Below the pieces are notes generated by a model, which was given only the letters and a program-made list of their open reading frames with translations, did not search any database and was not told the DNA's origin. The position numbers and the translations under genes are program-made. Of a stretch of DNA of 7,876 bases, positions 1-7,026 are shown piece after piece. Each line of letters begins with the position of its first letter. Positions within the stretch are counted from its first letter, which is position 1. Origin of the DNA: Ignavibacteriaceae bacterium (GTDB lineage Bacteria > Bacteroidota > Ignavibacteria > Ignavibacteriales > Ignavibacteriaceae); NCBI GenBank assembly GCA_019912505.1, contig JAIOIM010000073.1, positions 1 through 7,876 on the forward strand. The letters run 5' to 3'.

Positions 1-927
1 GCAAAGCAGCGGGACGGAATCGGGAATGAGTTTGAAATTATTTATTCCAACAGCGTTGTTTAAATTTGATTCGGGGTTAATCGCAATTGCGCTGCCTGAA
101 CTTTCGATCTTCTTATATTCCTTCGCCGTTAAATGAATTGAATGAGAAAGTATACTTTTCGAGTTCAATAAATTATTATCGATTAACCGCTGCAGCGGCA
201 GTTTACCGAACCTGCTTTTGCTAATTTCTCTGTCTGCCTCGGCTTCGCAGAGATGAATATGAATACCGATATCATTCCCATTTACAAAATCGGCTGCTTT
301 TTTAAAAGTTGAATCATCCACCGTAAATGAAGCATGAAAACCAAACATATTTTTTATGTTTTCATCAACCCCGTGCCGATTAAAATTGATATTCTCATCC
401 ATTCCTTTTTGCGACAGGGCTGTGCCGTTTCTATCTGTTGTTTCGAAACAGAGAACACCGCGCAGTTTATTTTTTTTCAAAACTCCCGCAATTCTTTCTA
501 AACTTCCTTCGGCAAAATCGGGAGATGAATGATGATCGAAAAGATAGGTTACGCCATTTTTTATTGATTCGGCAGAAGCCATTTGTGCCGAAGCTTCAAC
601 CATCTGCCGGTCAAGTGAGCGATCTAGTTTCCACCACAGATTATTGAGTATGTTATAAAACGAATCTGTGTCGCCGTTTATTTGAAGTCCCTTTGACAAC
701 CGGGAATAGATGTGCTCGTGAAAATTTACATTAGGAATGGTTATCACTCTTCCGGCTGCATCATAAACATTTTTCTCTTTGTCATTGCCCGATTTTTGAA
801 ATTCTTCAAACTTAGTTTTTTCTATTTCAACAATTTTCCCATTATCTAAAATCAAATTACCGAAAACCGGCTGAACGCTGTTTCCTTTAATACTGCATAT
901 CCACGCGTTTGAAATTATCGTTTTCAT
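1..927 (-). CDS. ssnA: SsnA-type amidohydrolase, 3' end missing (window edge)
   Basis: First 309 codons of a metal-dependent amidohydrolase; the frame is open to the window edge. The best recognised relative is SsnA of E. coli (about 440 residues), found in the purine/selenate-reductase-like gene cluster. Visible landmarks shared with it are an HEH metal motif (H70, H72) followed by YSRLSKG, the NLWWKLDRSLD segment near 96-106, DHHSSP at 131-136, CFETTDRNG at 160-168, HIHLCEAEAD with H225 and E228, LSHSIHL with H262, and NPESNLNNAVG at 284-294. The expected catalytic Asp (GTDG motif) would lie just past the edge. The start is ATG at 927, three bases after the upstream stop, with an AGCAGG ribosome site inside the end of that gene, so the two are translationally coupled. 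It is cytosolic, with no signal peptide. The substrate of SsnA is not firmly established; a role in anaerobic purine breakdown is inferred from family context. Confidence 0.88.
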   Translation of the reverse strand, partial: MKTIISNAWICSIKGNSVQPVFGNLILDNGKIVEIEKTKFEEFQKSGNDKEKNVYDAAGRVITIPNVNFHEHIYSRLSKGLQINGDTDSFYNILNNLWWKLDRSLDRQMVEASAQMASAESIKNGVTYLFDHHSSPDFAEGSLERIAGVLKKNKLRGVLCFETTDRNGTALSQKGMDENINFNRHGVDENIKNMFGFHASFTVDDSTFKKAADFVNGNDIGIHIHLCEAEADREISKSRFGKLPLQRLIDNNLLNSKSILSHSIHLTAKEYKKIESSGSAIAINPESNLNNAVGINNFKLIPDSVPLLC

Positions 928-930
928 TTT

Positions 931-2382
931 TTACCTGCTGCAGCTCATAAATTTTCCGGCACCTATTTTTCCGCAAAAATTATCATCCCTCGAATAGATA
1001 ATCTCTCCGCGCAAATAAGTTTTTTCAACCGCTGCATTAAATCTTATTCCTTCAAAAGGAGTGTACTTCCCTTTGCTGTGCATTTTCTCGTGCGTAATTA
1101 TTTCGGACTCCCAAAGATTTATCAATGCAATATCTGCATCGAAGCCGCTTTGCAGTTTGCCTTTATTTTCAATTTGAAAAAACTTGGCGGCATTTGTAGA
1201 TAAGAAATTTATAGTTTGCTCCAATGATAATTTTTGTTTTACAAATCCTTCGCTAAACAAAAACGGGACTCTATGTTCAACAGACGGAATGCCGCCGTAA
1301 ACTTCCCAAAAATTACCCGAACTTTTTTCTACCGCCGGATCGCATCCCGCATGATCTGTAGTTACAAACTCAATTTCATTTTGTGAAAGCGCATACCATA
1401 AAAATTCTTTGTCTTCTTTATTTTTTACCGGCGGCGCGGTTTTTAGAAAATTTCTAATTGCAGGTTTCTCAAAATCCTTTTGGGTAAACTGTAAAAAATG
1501 AGGGCATGTTTCAGCTGAAATATTTACTCCGAGTTTACGGTATGCGGAGACTATCTCCATACCTTTTTTTGAACTGAGATGAACAATATGAATTTTACAA
1601 CCGGTACGCTCGGCAATTTCCGCAAGCTGTTTAATCGACTTTGCTTCGGCTTCAACACTTCGCGAATCGGTATAATCACGCCACGAGTTTGCACCGTTTT
1701 TTATACGCTGCTGCTGTATCAATTGAACTATCTGTTTGTCCTCTGCGTGTACCGCAAGAGGTTTGCCCGTTTGCTTAACTATTTTAGCAACGGTTTCAAT
1801 TTGTTCGTATGAAAGGTCTTTAAATACCGGCATCCCCGATATGGCGTATACTTTGAATCCAGCCACTCCATTTTCAGCAAGATCGAAAATTTGTGTCTCA
1901 ATATTTTTCTGGCTGTTTAGGTCGTCTCCGCCAATCCCGCCCCATAGTGCAAAATCGATAAAACTTTTTCCATGCAGGGCTTCAAGTTTTAGGTTAAAAT
2001 TTTCTTTATTAGTAACCGGCGGAATTGATGTACAGGGCATATCTATAATTGTAGTAACACCGCCGCAAGCTGCAGCAAGCGAAGCATGTTCAAAATCCTC
2101 ACGAAATTCAAAACCGGGCGTATTGAAGTGAACATGCGGATCGATTGCCCCCGGCATTGCGAGCATAAAATTACCATCCAAAATTTCTGCAGAAATAAGA
2201 GCATCGCCGGGAAATAGGGGTTTAATATAGTCCGTTAATTTATCTATCGAATTTATTTGTTCCCAATGAATCTCATCGGTCTCGGCAAATTTTATTTCGG
2301 CTATCTTATCCGTAAAATGAATTTCGGCTAATCTAACAAAATTATCGCGTGTATTTATAAAAATATTTTTAAGATTTTTCAT
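931..2382 (-). CDS. cyclic amidohydrolase, allantoinase/D-hydantoinase type
   Basis: A 483-residue cytosolic enzyme of the dihydroorotase/allantoinase/hydantoinase superfamily, which opens cyclic amide rings (hydantoin, allantoin, dihydropyrimidine). All binuclear-metal ligands expected for the family are visible: HVH (H83, H85), the carboxylatable lysine in GFKVY (K177), HAED (H212), IVHLSS (H268) and TTDHAG (D343). GGVTTIIDMP near 107-116 and the DADIALI segment near the C-terminus are also typical. The REDF and IDMP segments recall allantoinase more than classical dihydropyrimidinase, but the substrate cannot be fixed from sequence. ATG at 2382 is chosen; a TTG one codon upstream is possible. 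It starts 9 bases after the PLP-enzyme stop with no clear Shine-Dalgarno sequence, so it probably relies on coupling, and it runs into the SsnA gene with a 3-base gap. In purine clusters this slot is held by HyuA/HydA (YgeZ), which supports a ring-opening role in purine catabolism. Confidence 0.9.
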   Translation of the reverse strand: MKNLKNIFINTRDNFVRLAEIHFTDKIAEIKFAETDEIHWEQINSIDKLTDYIKPLFPGDALISAEILDGNFMLAMPGAIDPHVHFNTPGFEFREDFEHASLAAACGGVTTIIDMPCTSIPPVTNKENFNLKLEALHGKSFIDFALWGGIGGDDLNSQKNIETQIFDLAENGVAGFKVYAISGMPVFKDLSYEQIETVAKIVKQTGKPLAVHAEDKQIVQLIQQQRIKNGANSWRDYTDSRSVEAEAKSIKQLAEIAERTGCKIHIVHLSSKKGMEIVSAYRKLGVNISAETCPHFLQFTQKDFEKPAIRNFLKTAPPVKNKEDKEFLWYALSQNEIEFVTTDHAGCDPAVEKSSGNFWEVYGGIPSVEHRVPFLFSEGFVKQKLSLEQTINFLSTNAAKFFQIENKGKLQSGFDADIALINLWESEIITHEKMHSKGKYTPFEGIRFNAAVEKTYLRGEIIYSRDDNFCGKIGAGKFMSCSR

Positions 2383-2391
2383 CAATTCACA

Positions 2392-3858
2392 TTATATTTT
2401 TATGCCGACTTCTTTGTTAAACTTATTTATCAGTTCATCCCAAAGGGGAACTACAGAAAATTTTTCTTCCCAGTAATTTTCATCATACCACTGTGCATTA
2501 AGTTCGTCAACATCTTTTCCCTGCTGTTCTACCCACGTAAAGTATTTTAAATTGTGAACAGCTTTTTTATCGTAGTATGAAAATTCTTTGAAGTAATTAA
2601 TAGCTTGATTTTTTACAACTGAGTTCCAATCGATTGCAGCCTGCACATCGTTGTACGCGCCCCAATTTTTATTCATTTCGGCTAATCTTGACTGATACAT
2701 TTCCGCCGAGTCGGTAAAAATTGTAAAGATTACATCATCTTCATTCATCTCATAATATTTAGCCATCTTTATTGAACTAAGCATATTGCCGATGGAAGAG
2801 ATTCCGAGATATGAAAGTTTACCAATTACATCTTTATCAACGCCAAGTTTTTTAACAAAATCAGTGCCTTCTTTTTCATTAAATAACCTTAAAATACGGA
2901 GCGGGTCTTCATCGTTTACCGCGCTTACGGCATCTGTGTTTTTAACATTATGAATCCACGGCACATGCTTGTCGCCAATTCCTTCAATCCGGTGTCCGCC
3001 GTAGCCGTTCATTAAAAGCGTGGGACACTGCAATGCTTCCGAGGCAAGCACTTTTATAAGAGGATTAATTTTGCGAAGATAATCGCCGGCGGCAATAGTA
3101 CCGGCTGAACCTGTTGCGCTTGTGTAACCTGCAAGTCTTTGGTTTTTTTCTTTTATTTGGTTAAACACTTTTTCAATTGAGTAACCTGTAATTTCATGAT
3201 GCCAGATTGAGTTGCCGAATTGATCGAACTGATTGAATATTAAATACTCATCGCTTTTTGCTTCAAGCTCATGGCATTTATCATAAATTTCTTTTACGTT
3301 GCTTTCGCATCCGCAGGTAGCGTAAACTTCCGCGCCAATTTCTTTCAGCCACTCAAATCTCTCTTTACTCATTTCTTCGGGTAAAATTGCAACCGAGTGA
3401 ACCGCAAGCAAAGCAGAGTTGAACGCCCCGCCCCGGCAGTAGTTTCCGGTAGATGGCCAAACAGCTTTATGATATTCAGGATTGAATCTGCCCGTTACAA
3501 GATAAGGAGCCAGGCAGCCGTATGTTGCGCCGACTTTATGTGCGCCGGTAGGAAAAAATTTGCCGACTAATCCAACGATACGTGCTTTTACACCGGTAAT
3601 TTCTTTTGGAATTTCTAAAAAATTAACTTCACCTATTTCTCCCGTTGCCGGGTCATTAGCCCAATTTATTCTGAACAAATTAAGGGGATGAAGTTCCTGC
3701 ATCTCAATATTCTTCAACGCAGATTTAATTGAGACCGGAATTTTCTCGGGATGCTTTAACTGCTCAAATGTTGGAAGAAGTATATTTTTTTCTTTGCATC
3801 GTTTGATTGTATTATTTAGATATTCTTGATTATCGGTTTCCCAATTCCAATTGTCCAT
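2392..3858 (-). CDS. fold-type II PLP-dependent lyase-like enzyme, first gene of putative purine-catabolic operon
   Basis: A 488-residue soluble enzyme of the tryptophan synthase beta/cysteine synthase/threonine synthase fold. The likely Schiff-base lysine is K108 in PTGAHKVGA, recalling the GAHK motif of TrpB. The substrate-binding Asn loop is PSTGNYCRGGA (134-144). The glycine-rich phosphate loop is TSATGSAGTIAAGD (246-259). Further landmarks are the CGC pair at 182-184 and SSIGNML at 354-360. It is about 90 residues longer than E. coli diaminopropionate ammonia-lyase (DpaL/YgeX, 398 residues) and does not show that enzyme's usual motifs, so I do not call it dpaL. The neighbouring amidohydrolases suggest it acts on an amino-acid-like intermediate of anaerobic purine breakdown, in or beside the DpaL step; this is inference. 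The start is ATG at 3858 with a strong AAGGAGA ribosome site four bases upstream. The gene opens the operon, and direct repeats lie just upstream. Confidence 0.85.
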   Translation of the reverse strand: MDNWNWETDNQEYLNNTIKRCKEKNILLPTFEQLKHPEKIPVSIKSALKNIEMQELHPLNLFRINWANDPATGEIGEVNFLEIPKEITGVKARIVGLVGKFFPTGAHKVGATYGCLAPYLVTGRFNPEYHKAVWPSTGNYCRGGAFNSALLAVHSVAILPEEMSKERFEWLKEIGAEVYATCGCESNVKEIYDKCHELEAKSDEYLIFNQFDQFGNSIWHHEITGYSIEKVFNQIKEKNQRLAGYTSATGSAGTIAAGDYLRKINPLIKVLASEALQCPTLLMNGYGGHRIEGIGDKHVPWIHNVKNTDAVSAVNDEDPLRILRLFNEKEGTDFVKKLGVDKDVIGKLSYLGISSIGNMLSSIKMAKYYEMNEDDVIFTIFTDSAEMYQSRLAEMNKNWGAYNDVQAAIDWNSVVKNQAINYFKEFSYYDKKAVHNLKYFTWVEQQGKDVDELNAQWYDENYWEEKFSVVPLWDELINKFNKEVGIKI

Positions 3859-3884
3859 ATATTCTCCTTGGTGTGCAGCACAGA

Positions 3885-3917
3885 ATTTTAATGTGCAATA
3901 AAAATTATTTTAATGTG
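3885..3917 (-). promoter_or_regulatory. tandem 11-base direct repeat upstream of the PLP-enzyme operon (candidate operator/promoter region)
   Basis: The minus-strand motif CACATTAAAAT occurs exactly twice, at 3907-3917 and 3885-3895, with a 22-base period, about two turns of DNA. It sits 27 to 59 bases before the start codon, inside a very AT-rich stretch (3885-3960) that should contain the promoter. The spacing suits two regulator monomers or dimers on one DNA face. No confident -33/-7 pair was found; TTAACG then TATTAT 16 bases later is a weak sigma-70-like option at about 3926-3953. The regulator is unknown. Confidence 0.4.
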
Positions 3918-4030
3918 TAAAAATAATAATAAACGGATGAAAAGCGTTAACTATTATTTAAAACAAAAAACCCGGAGGAGGATTATACTTTTGTATTGCT
4001 GATAATTTCTCAAACGGAATTCTAACTTAA

Positions 4031-4163
4031 TACCGTTCGCTTGAGCGAACGGATTTAGGGAAACCGCGCACACGTGGGCTTTAGCCACATTGCGGCGTAT
4101 TAATGCGGCTAAAGCCGGGGAGTTGTTTTTGTGTTTCAATTCCGTTCCCTCAAGTGAACGGTA
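4031..4163. repeat. MITE-like foldback repeat, copy 1
   Basis: The left end is a near-perfect palindrome, CCGTTCGCT-TG-AGCGAACGG (4033-4052). The right end (4142-4161) is the same sequence inverted with two changes, so the unit has inverted termini. The middle carries GGCTTTAGCC (4077-4086) and its exact reverse complement (4107-4116), whose stem extends inward through CATT/AATG. A second copy lies at 4504-4605. No transposase is present, so it would be a non-autonomous or structural repeat. Mobility is inferred only from the termini and the second copy. Confidence 0.65.
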
Positions 4164-4188
4164 ATGGAGAGAAGCTTATTCTTTTTTT

Positions 4189-4218
4189 ATTAACACCTCG
4201 ATTAATCGAGGTGTTAAT
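4189..4218. repeat. 30-base perfect palindrome
   Basis: The 15-base arm ATTAACACCTCGATT is followed directly by its exact reverse complement with no spacer. It is preceded on the plus strand by a T-rich run (4180-4190) and has no following T-run on either strand, so it does not read as a normal intrinsic terminator. It could be a protein-binding site or a repeat end. Confidence 0.6.
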
Positions 4219-4238
4219 GCAATCTCATTCAAAATTTT

Positions 4239-4272
4239 AACGGTTTCACCTGTGCGTCGTGGTGTAACCGTT
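4239..4272. repeat. inverted repeat, 12-base arms, 10-base loop
   Basis: AACGGTTTCACC (4239-4250) pairs with GGTGTAACCGTT (4261-4272) with one mismatch. On the plus strand a CTTTTT run follows about eight bases later (4279-4284), which is loosely terminator-like, but no plus-strand gene leads into it. Confidence 0.5.
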
Positions 4273-4325
4273 TACAACCTTTTTAGACCAGACTCATAAA
4301 TAAAATTATTCAGATTGTTTCAGCG

Positions 4326-4483
4326 GAACTCACCCTGCCCTCTCTTAAAAAGAGAGGGTAAAAGCTCAGCATTACAAGCTTGTGTTTTTGTTTCCTTTAA
4401 CTTGGCAGAAATTTAGAGTTTCTTGATTCCCCGCATAACGGCACCCCCTCGCTTTTTAAGAGAGGGGGACGGGGGGTGAGTTC
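4326..4483. repeat. pair of inverted CCCTCTCTT hairpins (foldback element)
   Basis: The left arm holds GAACTCACCC (4326-4335) followed by the hairpin CCCTCTCTT-AAA-AAGAGAGGG (4338-4358). The right arm is a diverged reversed copy: hairpin 4444-4468 (CCCCCTC with GAGGGGG, one internal mismatch), then GGGTGAGTTC (4474-4483), the exact reverse complement of the left end. The arms flank about 85 bases, including the 10-base palindrome ACAAGCTTGT (4374-4383). No coding sequence lies inside. It may be one composite element or two separate repeats inserted in opposite directions. Confidence 0.6.
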
Positions 4484-4503
4484 GCGTGACGGTTTCTGTT
4501 TGG

Positions 4504-4605
4504 CATTACCGTTCGCTTGAGCGAACGGATTAAAGCGCACACCTAAACTTGGGCTTTAGCCACATTGCGGCGTGTTAATGCGGCAAAGCCGGGGTGTTGT
4601 TTTTG
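4504..4605. repeat. MITE-like foldback repeat, copy 2 (abuts the export-gene stop codon)
   Basis: Same orientation as copy 1. The terminal palindrome CCGTTCGCTTGAGCGAACGG (4509-4528) is identical to copy 1, and the core 4551-4605 matches copy 1 with a few changes, including loss of two bases in the right stem arm (GGCAAAGCC instead of GGCTAAAGCC). The copy lacks the inverted right terminus. Its match to copy 1 runs up to the stop codon of the neighbouring export gene, so that gene's 3' end borders directly on the repeat. Confidence 0.6.
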
Positions 4606-5982
4606 TTATTTACGTAATTGCATAATTAGCAGAATTACCGTTGCAACACCGCCGAGGATACTAACATAACTTCCAAAACGGGAAACATAATAATCGAAAG
4701 TTCGTAAAGGTTCTTTCGGCACCCAGATATAATCGCCGGGCTCTATCTTTACTTTTGTATCCTCATCAACTTCTAACCAGGTTCTTGATTGTCCCTTTAT
4801 TAAATATATTTCCCCTCTCGCGGTGGCTCCAATTCCTCCGGCTTTTGCAATGTAATACTTAAAATTCTCATCCGGGATATATTTAACATAGCCAGGGGCT
4901 CCGACTTGACCAAAAACATAAACAAGATTTATTTTTTCAGGAACAAAAATTACATCCTCGTCTTTAACAAGAAAATTACCTTCGCTACTTGTGCTGTCCA
5001 TAATTTTAGCGAAGTCTATTAAACCATTTCCTCTTGCAAACCTAAGTTTATTATCTATCACAAAAGAGAGGGAGTCTTCAATAGAGATGTTTGCCATTCG
5101 GGACATCATTAAATTTTCAAATTCTTGTGAGAAAAACGGATTTTTAAAAACGTTAACACTTCTAATTAACTCCGCGCGGTCCAAATCGGCTTTTTCAGTA
5201 AACCCGCCCGCATTGGTTATTACCTCCCTTAAAGTTGTGCTGCTTTTTGTTATCGGAACATATCCAACTTTTTTTACTTCGCCCAGAATATTTACTCTGA
5301 AATCTTTTTTCTGCGATTCTTCCGCAACAATAACAATTCTATCGCCAGCCTGTAACGCAGGATTTGAATTGACTGTAGCTTCAATTATTTCTTCTTTTTC
5401 TCCGTCATAACTTAGTCGGCTTATTTTAATTTTATCAATATTCTCATATGCTTTATTGATGCCCTGTGCTAATTCCAAAATATCGGAAAGATGGTCGCCG
5501 TCAACATATTGATACCGTCCGGGAGAGTTTACAGCCCCTTCAATCGATATAAAATTAAGGTCTAAATCTAAAACCGGAAAAACAAGAATATCATCATTCT
5601 TAAGATAGGGGTTGTTTTTATAGTCGCCGTTTATTCTAAATTTTGCAAGATCAATTTTTTCTTCTGTACCGTCTGCATGTTTTAAAACAATGTTTCTCAA
5701 AGCAAACTCACCAAGAATTTCTTCATTAACAAAATATTGGTAATTGATATTTGTTCTTTTCCTGGCTTCAATTTTTACTATTGATTCATTATAAATACGC
5801 GTTACAAACTGATCAACCCGCTCAGTCATAGAAGCAGGGAATGAACCATTTACAATAAACGAACCGCCAACCGTAATACTTATCATGTATGCGGCTGAAA
5901 AATTTATCTTTGTATCCGTCTCGGTGGTTTGCGCAAAATTTATAATTTGCGTTAATAAAATTATTAAGAAAATTTTTTTCAT
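4606..5982 (-). CDS. SLBB-domain polysaccharide export protein (periplasmic)
   Basis: A 458-residue protein with an N-terminal signal peptide (about 1-18, ending FAQ, no lipobox Cys). It has three clear SLBB beta-grasp modules starting near FISIEGAVNSPGRY (144), VNILGEVKKVGYV (230) and VYVFGQVGAPGYV (354), and a C-terminal hydrophobic segment (about 437-455) ending in QLRK. Four segments end in a similar D-x-I-x-V/P pattern (near 130, 213, 342, 416), suggesting a fourth diverged module at the N-terminus. Proteins with SLBB domains (Wza family) form or line export channels for capsule or exopolysaccharide. The usual Poly_export signature (Y-x-L-x-x-G-D) is not obvious here. The start is ATG at 5982 with AGAGG seven bases upstream, and the gene follows the dTDP-glucose dehydratase by 23 bases, so it is the last gene of that operon. 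A close partner such as a Wzc-type kinase is not in the window. Family call firm, exact role inferred. Confidence 0.85.
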   Translation of the reverse strand: MKKIFLIILLTQIINFAQTTETDTKINFSAAYMISITVGGSFIVNGSFPASMTERVDQFVTRIYNESIVKIEARKRTNINYQYFVNEEILGEFALRNIVLKHADGTEEKIDLAKFRINGDYKNNPYLKNDDILVFPVLDLDLNFISIEGAVNSPGRYQYVDGDHLSDILELAQGINKAYENIDKIKISRLSYDGEKEEIIEATVNSNPALQAGDRIVIVAEESQKKDFRVNILGEVKKVGYVPITKSSTTLREVITNAGGFTEKADLDRAELIRSVNVFKNPFFSQEFENLMMSRMANISIEDSLSFVIDNKLRFARGNGLIDFAKIMDSTSSEGNFLVKDEDVIFVPEKINLVYVFGQVGAPGYVKYIPDENFKYYIAKAGGIGATARGEIYLIKGQSRTWLEVDEDTKVKIEPGDYIWVPKEPLRTFDYYVSRFGSYVSILGGVATVILLIMQLRK

Positions 5983-6005
5983 TCTAAAGCCTCTTTAATC
6001 AGAAT

Positions 6006-7019
6006 TTATCTTTTGTTGTATTGAAGATTATAGTATTTCAAATAGTCGCCGGAAATAATCCGCTGCCACCACTGCTTATTTTCAAGGTACCATTCAATTG
6101 TGTGCTCGATTGCTTGTTCAAAACTAAACTCCGGTTTCCAGCCGAGTTCATTTTGTATTTTGGAAGAATCAATTGCGTATCGTCTGTCGTGCCCCGGTCT
6201 GTCTTTTACATATTCAATCAAATCTTCACTTTTTTTCAGATACTGTAATATAAGTTTGATTATTTGAATATTCGGCATTTCATTACTTGCGCCAATATTA
6301 TAAACCTCACCGACTCTCCCTTTTTCAAAAACAAGATCGATTGCTTTGTTATGATCTATTACATAAATCCAATCACGCACGTTCATTCCATCGCCATATA
6401 CAGGAAGTTTTTTGCCGCTTAATGAATTGAGTATCACCAAAGGAATTAATTTTTCGGGAAATTGAAACGGTCCATAATTATTAGAACAGCGTGTTGTTAC
6501 AACTGGCATTCCGTATGTGTGATGAAAAGCCTGCACCATCATATCAGCCGCGGCTTTACTTGATGAATAAGGGCTATTGGGTGAAATCGGTGTCTCTTCT
6601 GTAAATAAACCTTCGGTGCCGAGGCTGCCGTAAACTTCATCAGTACTAACCTGTAAAAATTTTTCAACCTCGCGTCTACGTGCAGTTTCAAGAAGTACAT
6701 TTGTGCCGATAACATTCGTCTCGTAAAAAACTTTTGAACCGAGAATGCTTCGATCTACATGCGACTCAGCCGCAAAATTTATTACATATTTTATATTAAA
6801 CTTTTGAAAAAGATAATCGACAAGCTCGCCGTTGCAAATATCCCCTTTAACAAAATGGTAGTTCTTTTTATTTTCAGATTGTTTTAAATTTTCAAGATTG
6901 CCGGCGTAGGTTAATTTATCCAGGTTGATGATATTGTAATCATCTCTCTCATCGAGAATATGGTTTAAATAATTACTGCCGATAAAACCGGATGCACCTG
7001 TTACAAGAATGTTTTTCAT
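6006..7019 (-). CDS. rfbB: dTDP-glucose 4,6-dehydratase
   Basis: A 337-residue cytosolic extended short-chain dehydrogenase that converts dTDP-glucose to dTDP-4-keto-6-deoxyglucose, a precursor of rhamnose and other deoxysugars for surface polysaccharides. Visible features are the NAD-binding GASGFIG (8-14), the AAESHVDRS motif (83-91), the catalytic T126-D127-E128, the Y151-x3-K155 pair in SPYSSSKAAAD, RCSNNYGPFQFPEKLIPL (177-194), and the nucleotide-binding DRPGHDRRYAID (273-284). Length and motifs fit the RmlB family well. ATG at 7019 (MKNILVTG) is preferred over an in-frame start 27 bases upstream because it has a GGAGT ribosome site that overlaps the stop of the preceding gene, and because the N-terminus then matches the family. 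No rfbA, C or D gene is visible nearby, so the other dTDP-rhamnose enzymes would be encoded elsewhere or beyond the window. Confidence 0.95.
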   Translation of the reverse strand: MKNILVTGASGFIGSNYLNHILDERDDYNIINLDKLTYAGNLENLKQSENKKNYHFVKGDICNGELVDYLFQKFNIKYVINFAAESHVDRSILGSKVFYETNVIGTNVLLETARRREVEKFLQVSTDEVYGSLGTEGLFTEETPISPNSPYSSSKAAADMMVQAFHHTYGMPVVTTRCSNNYGPFQFPEKLIPLVILNSLSGKKLPVYGDGMNVRDWIYVIDHNKAIDLVFEKGRVGEVYNIGASNEMPNIQIIKLILQYLKKSEDLIEYVKDRPGHDRRYAIDSSKIQNELGWKPEFSFEQAIEHTIEWYLENKQWWQRIISGDYLKYYNLQYNKR

Positions 7020-7026
7020 GAAACTC

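Larger units (their letters stand above)
3859..4605. other. repeat-rich intergenic region without a credible gene
   Basis: This 747-base gap separates the polysaccharide operon from the purine-type operon. Most of it is made of inverted repeats and foldback units, listed separately. I see no gene-like frame. The only minus-strand reading of any length, about 61 codons at 3954-4139, runs through repeat copy 1. The stretch 3961-4030 contains nothing recognisable beyond a GGAGGAGG run next to an A-tract. Confidence 0.7.

Noticed and set aside
438..647. Open plus-strand frame inside the SsnA-type gene
   Set aside because: It is the opposite strand of a well-matched SsnA homologue.
1579..2131. 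Open plus-strand frames inside the cyclic amidohydrolase gene
   Set aside because: The minus-strand gene here has complete family motifs; the plus frames overlap it and show no domain.
2392..3858. Naming the PLP enzyme dpaL/ygeX
   Set aside because: Context fits, but length and active-site motifs differ from E. coli DpaL, so the specific name is not supported.
3965..3984. Possible minus-strand terminator (short AATCC/GGGTT stem then T-run)
   Set aside because: The stem is only five pairs including a wobble; too weak to call.
4077..4130. Hairpin followed by T-run on the plus strand resembling an intrinsic terminator
   Set aside because: No plus-strand gene precedes it, and the same structure is part of the repeat family, so it is explained by the repeat.
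3954..4139. A 61-codon minus-strand frame
   Set aside because: It runs through repeat copy 1 and its hairpin, and its sequence looks like translated repeat DNA.
4031..4605. CRISPR array
   Set aside because: The repeats differ from one another, are palindromic, and are not separated by regular unique spacers.
4991..5410. Open plus-strand frame inside the SLBB export gene
   Set aside because: It is antisense to SLBB modules with clear repeats and shows no independent motif or ribosome site.
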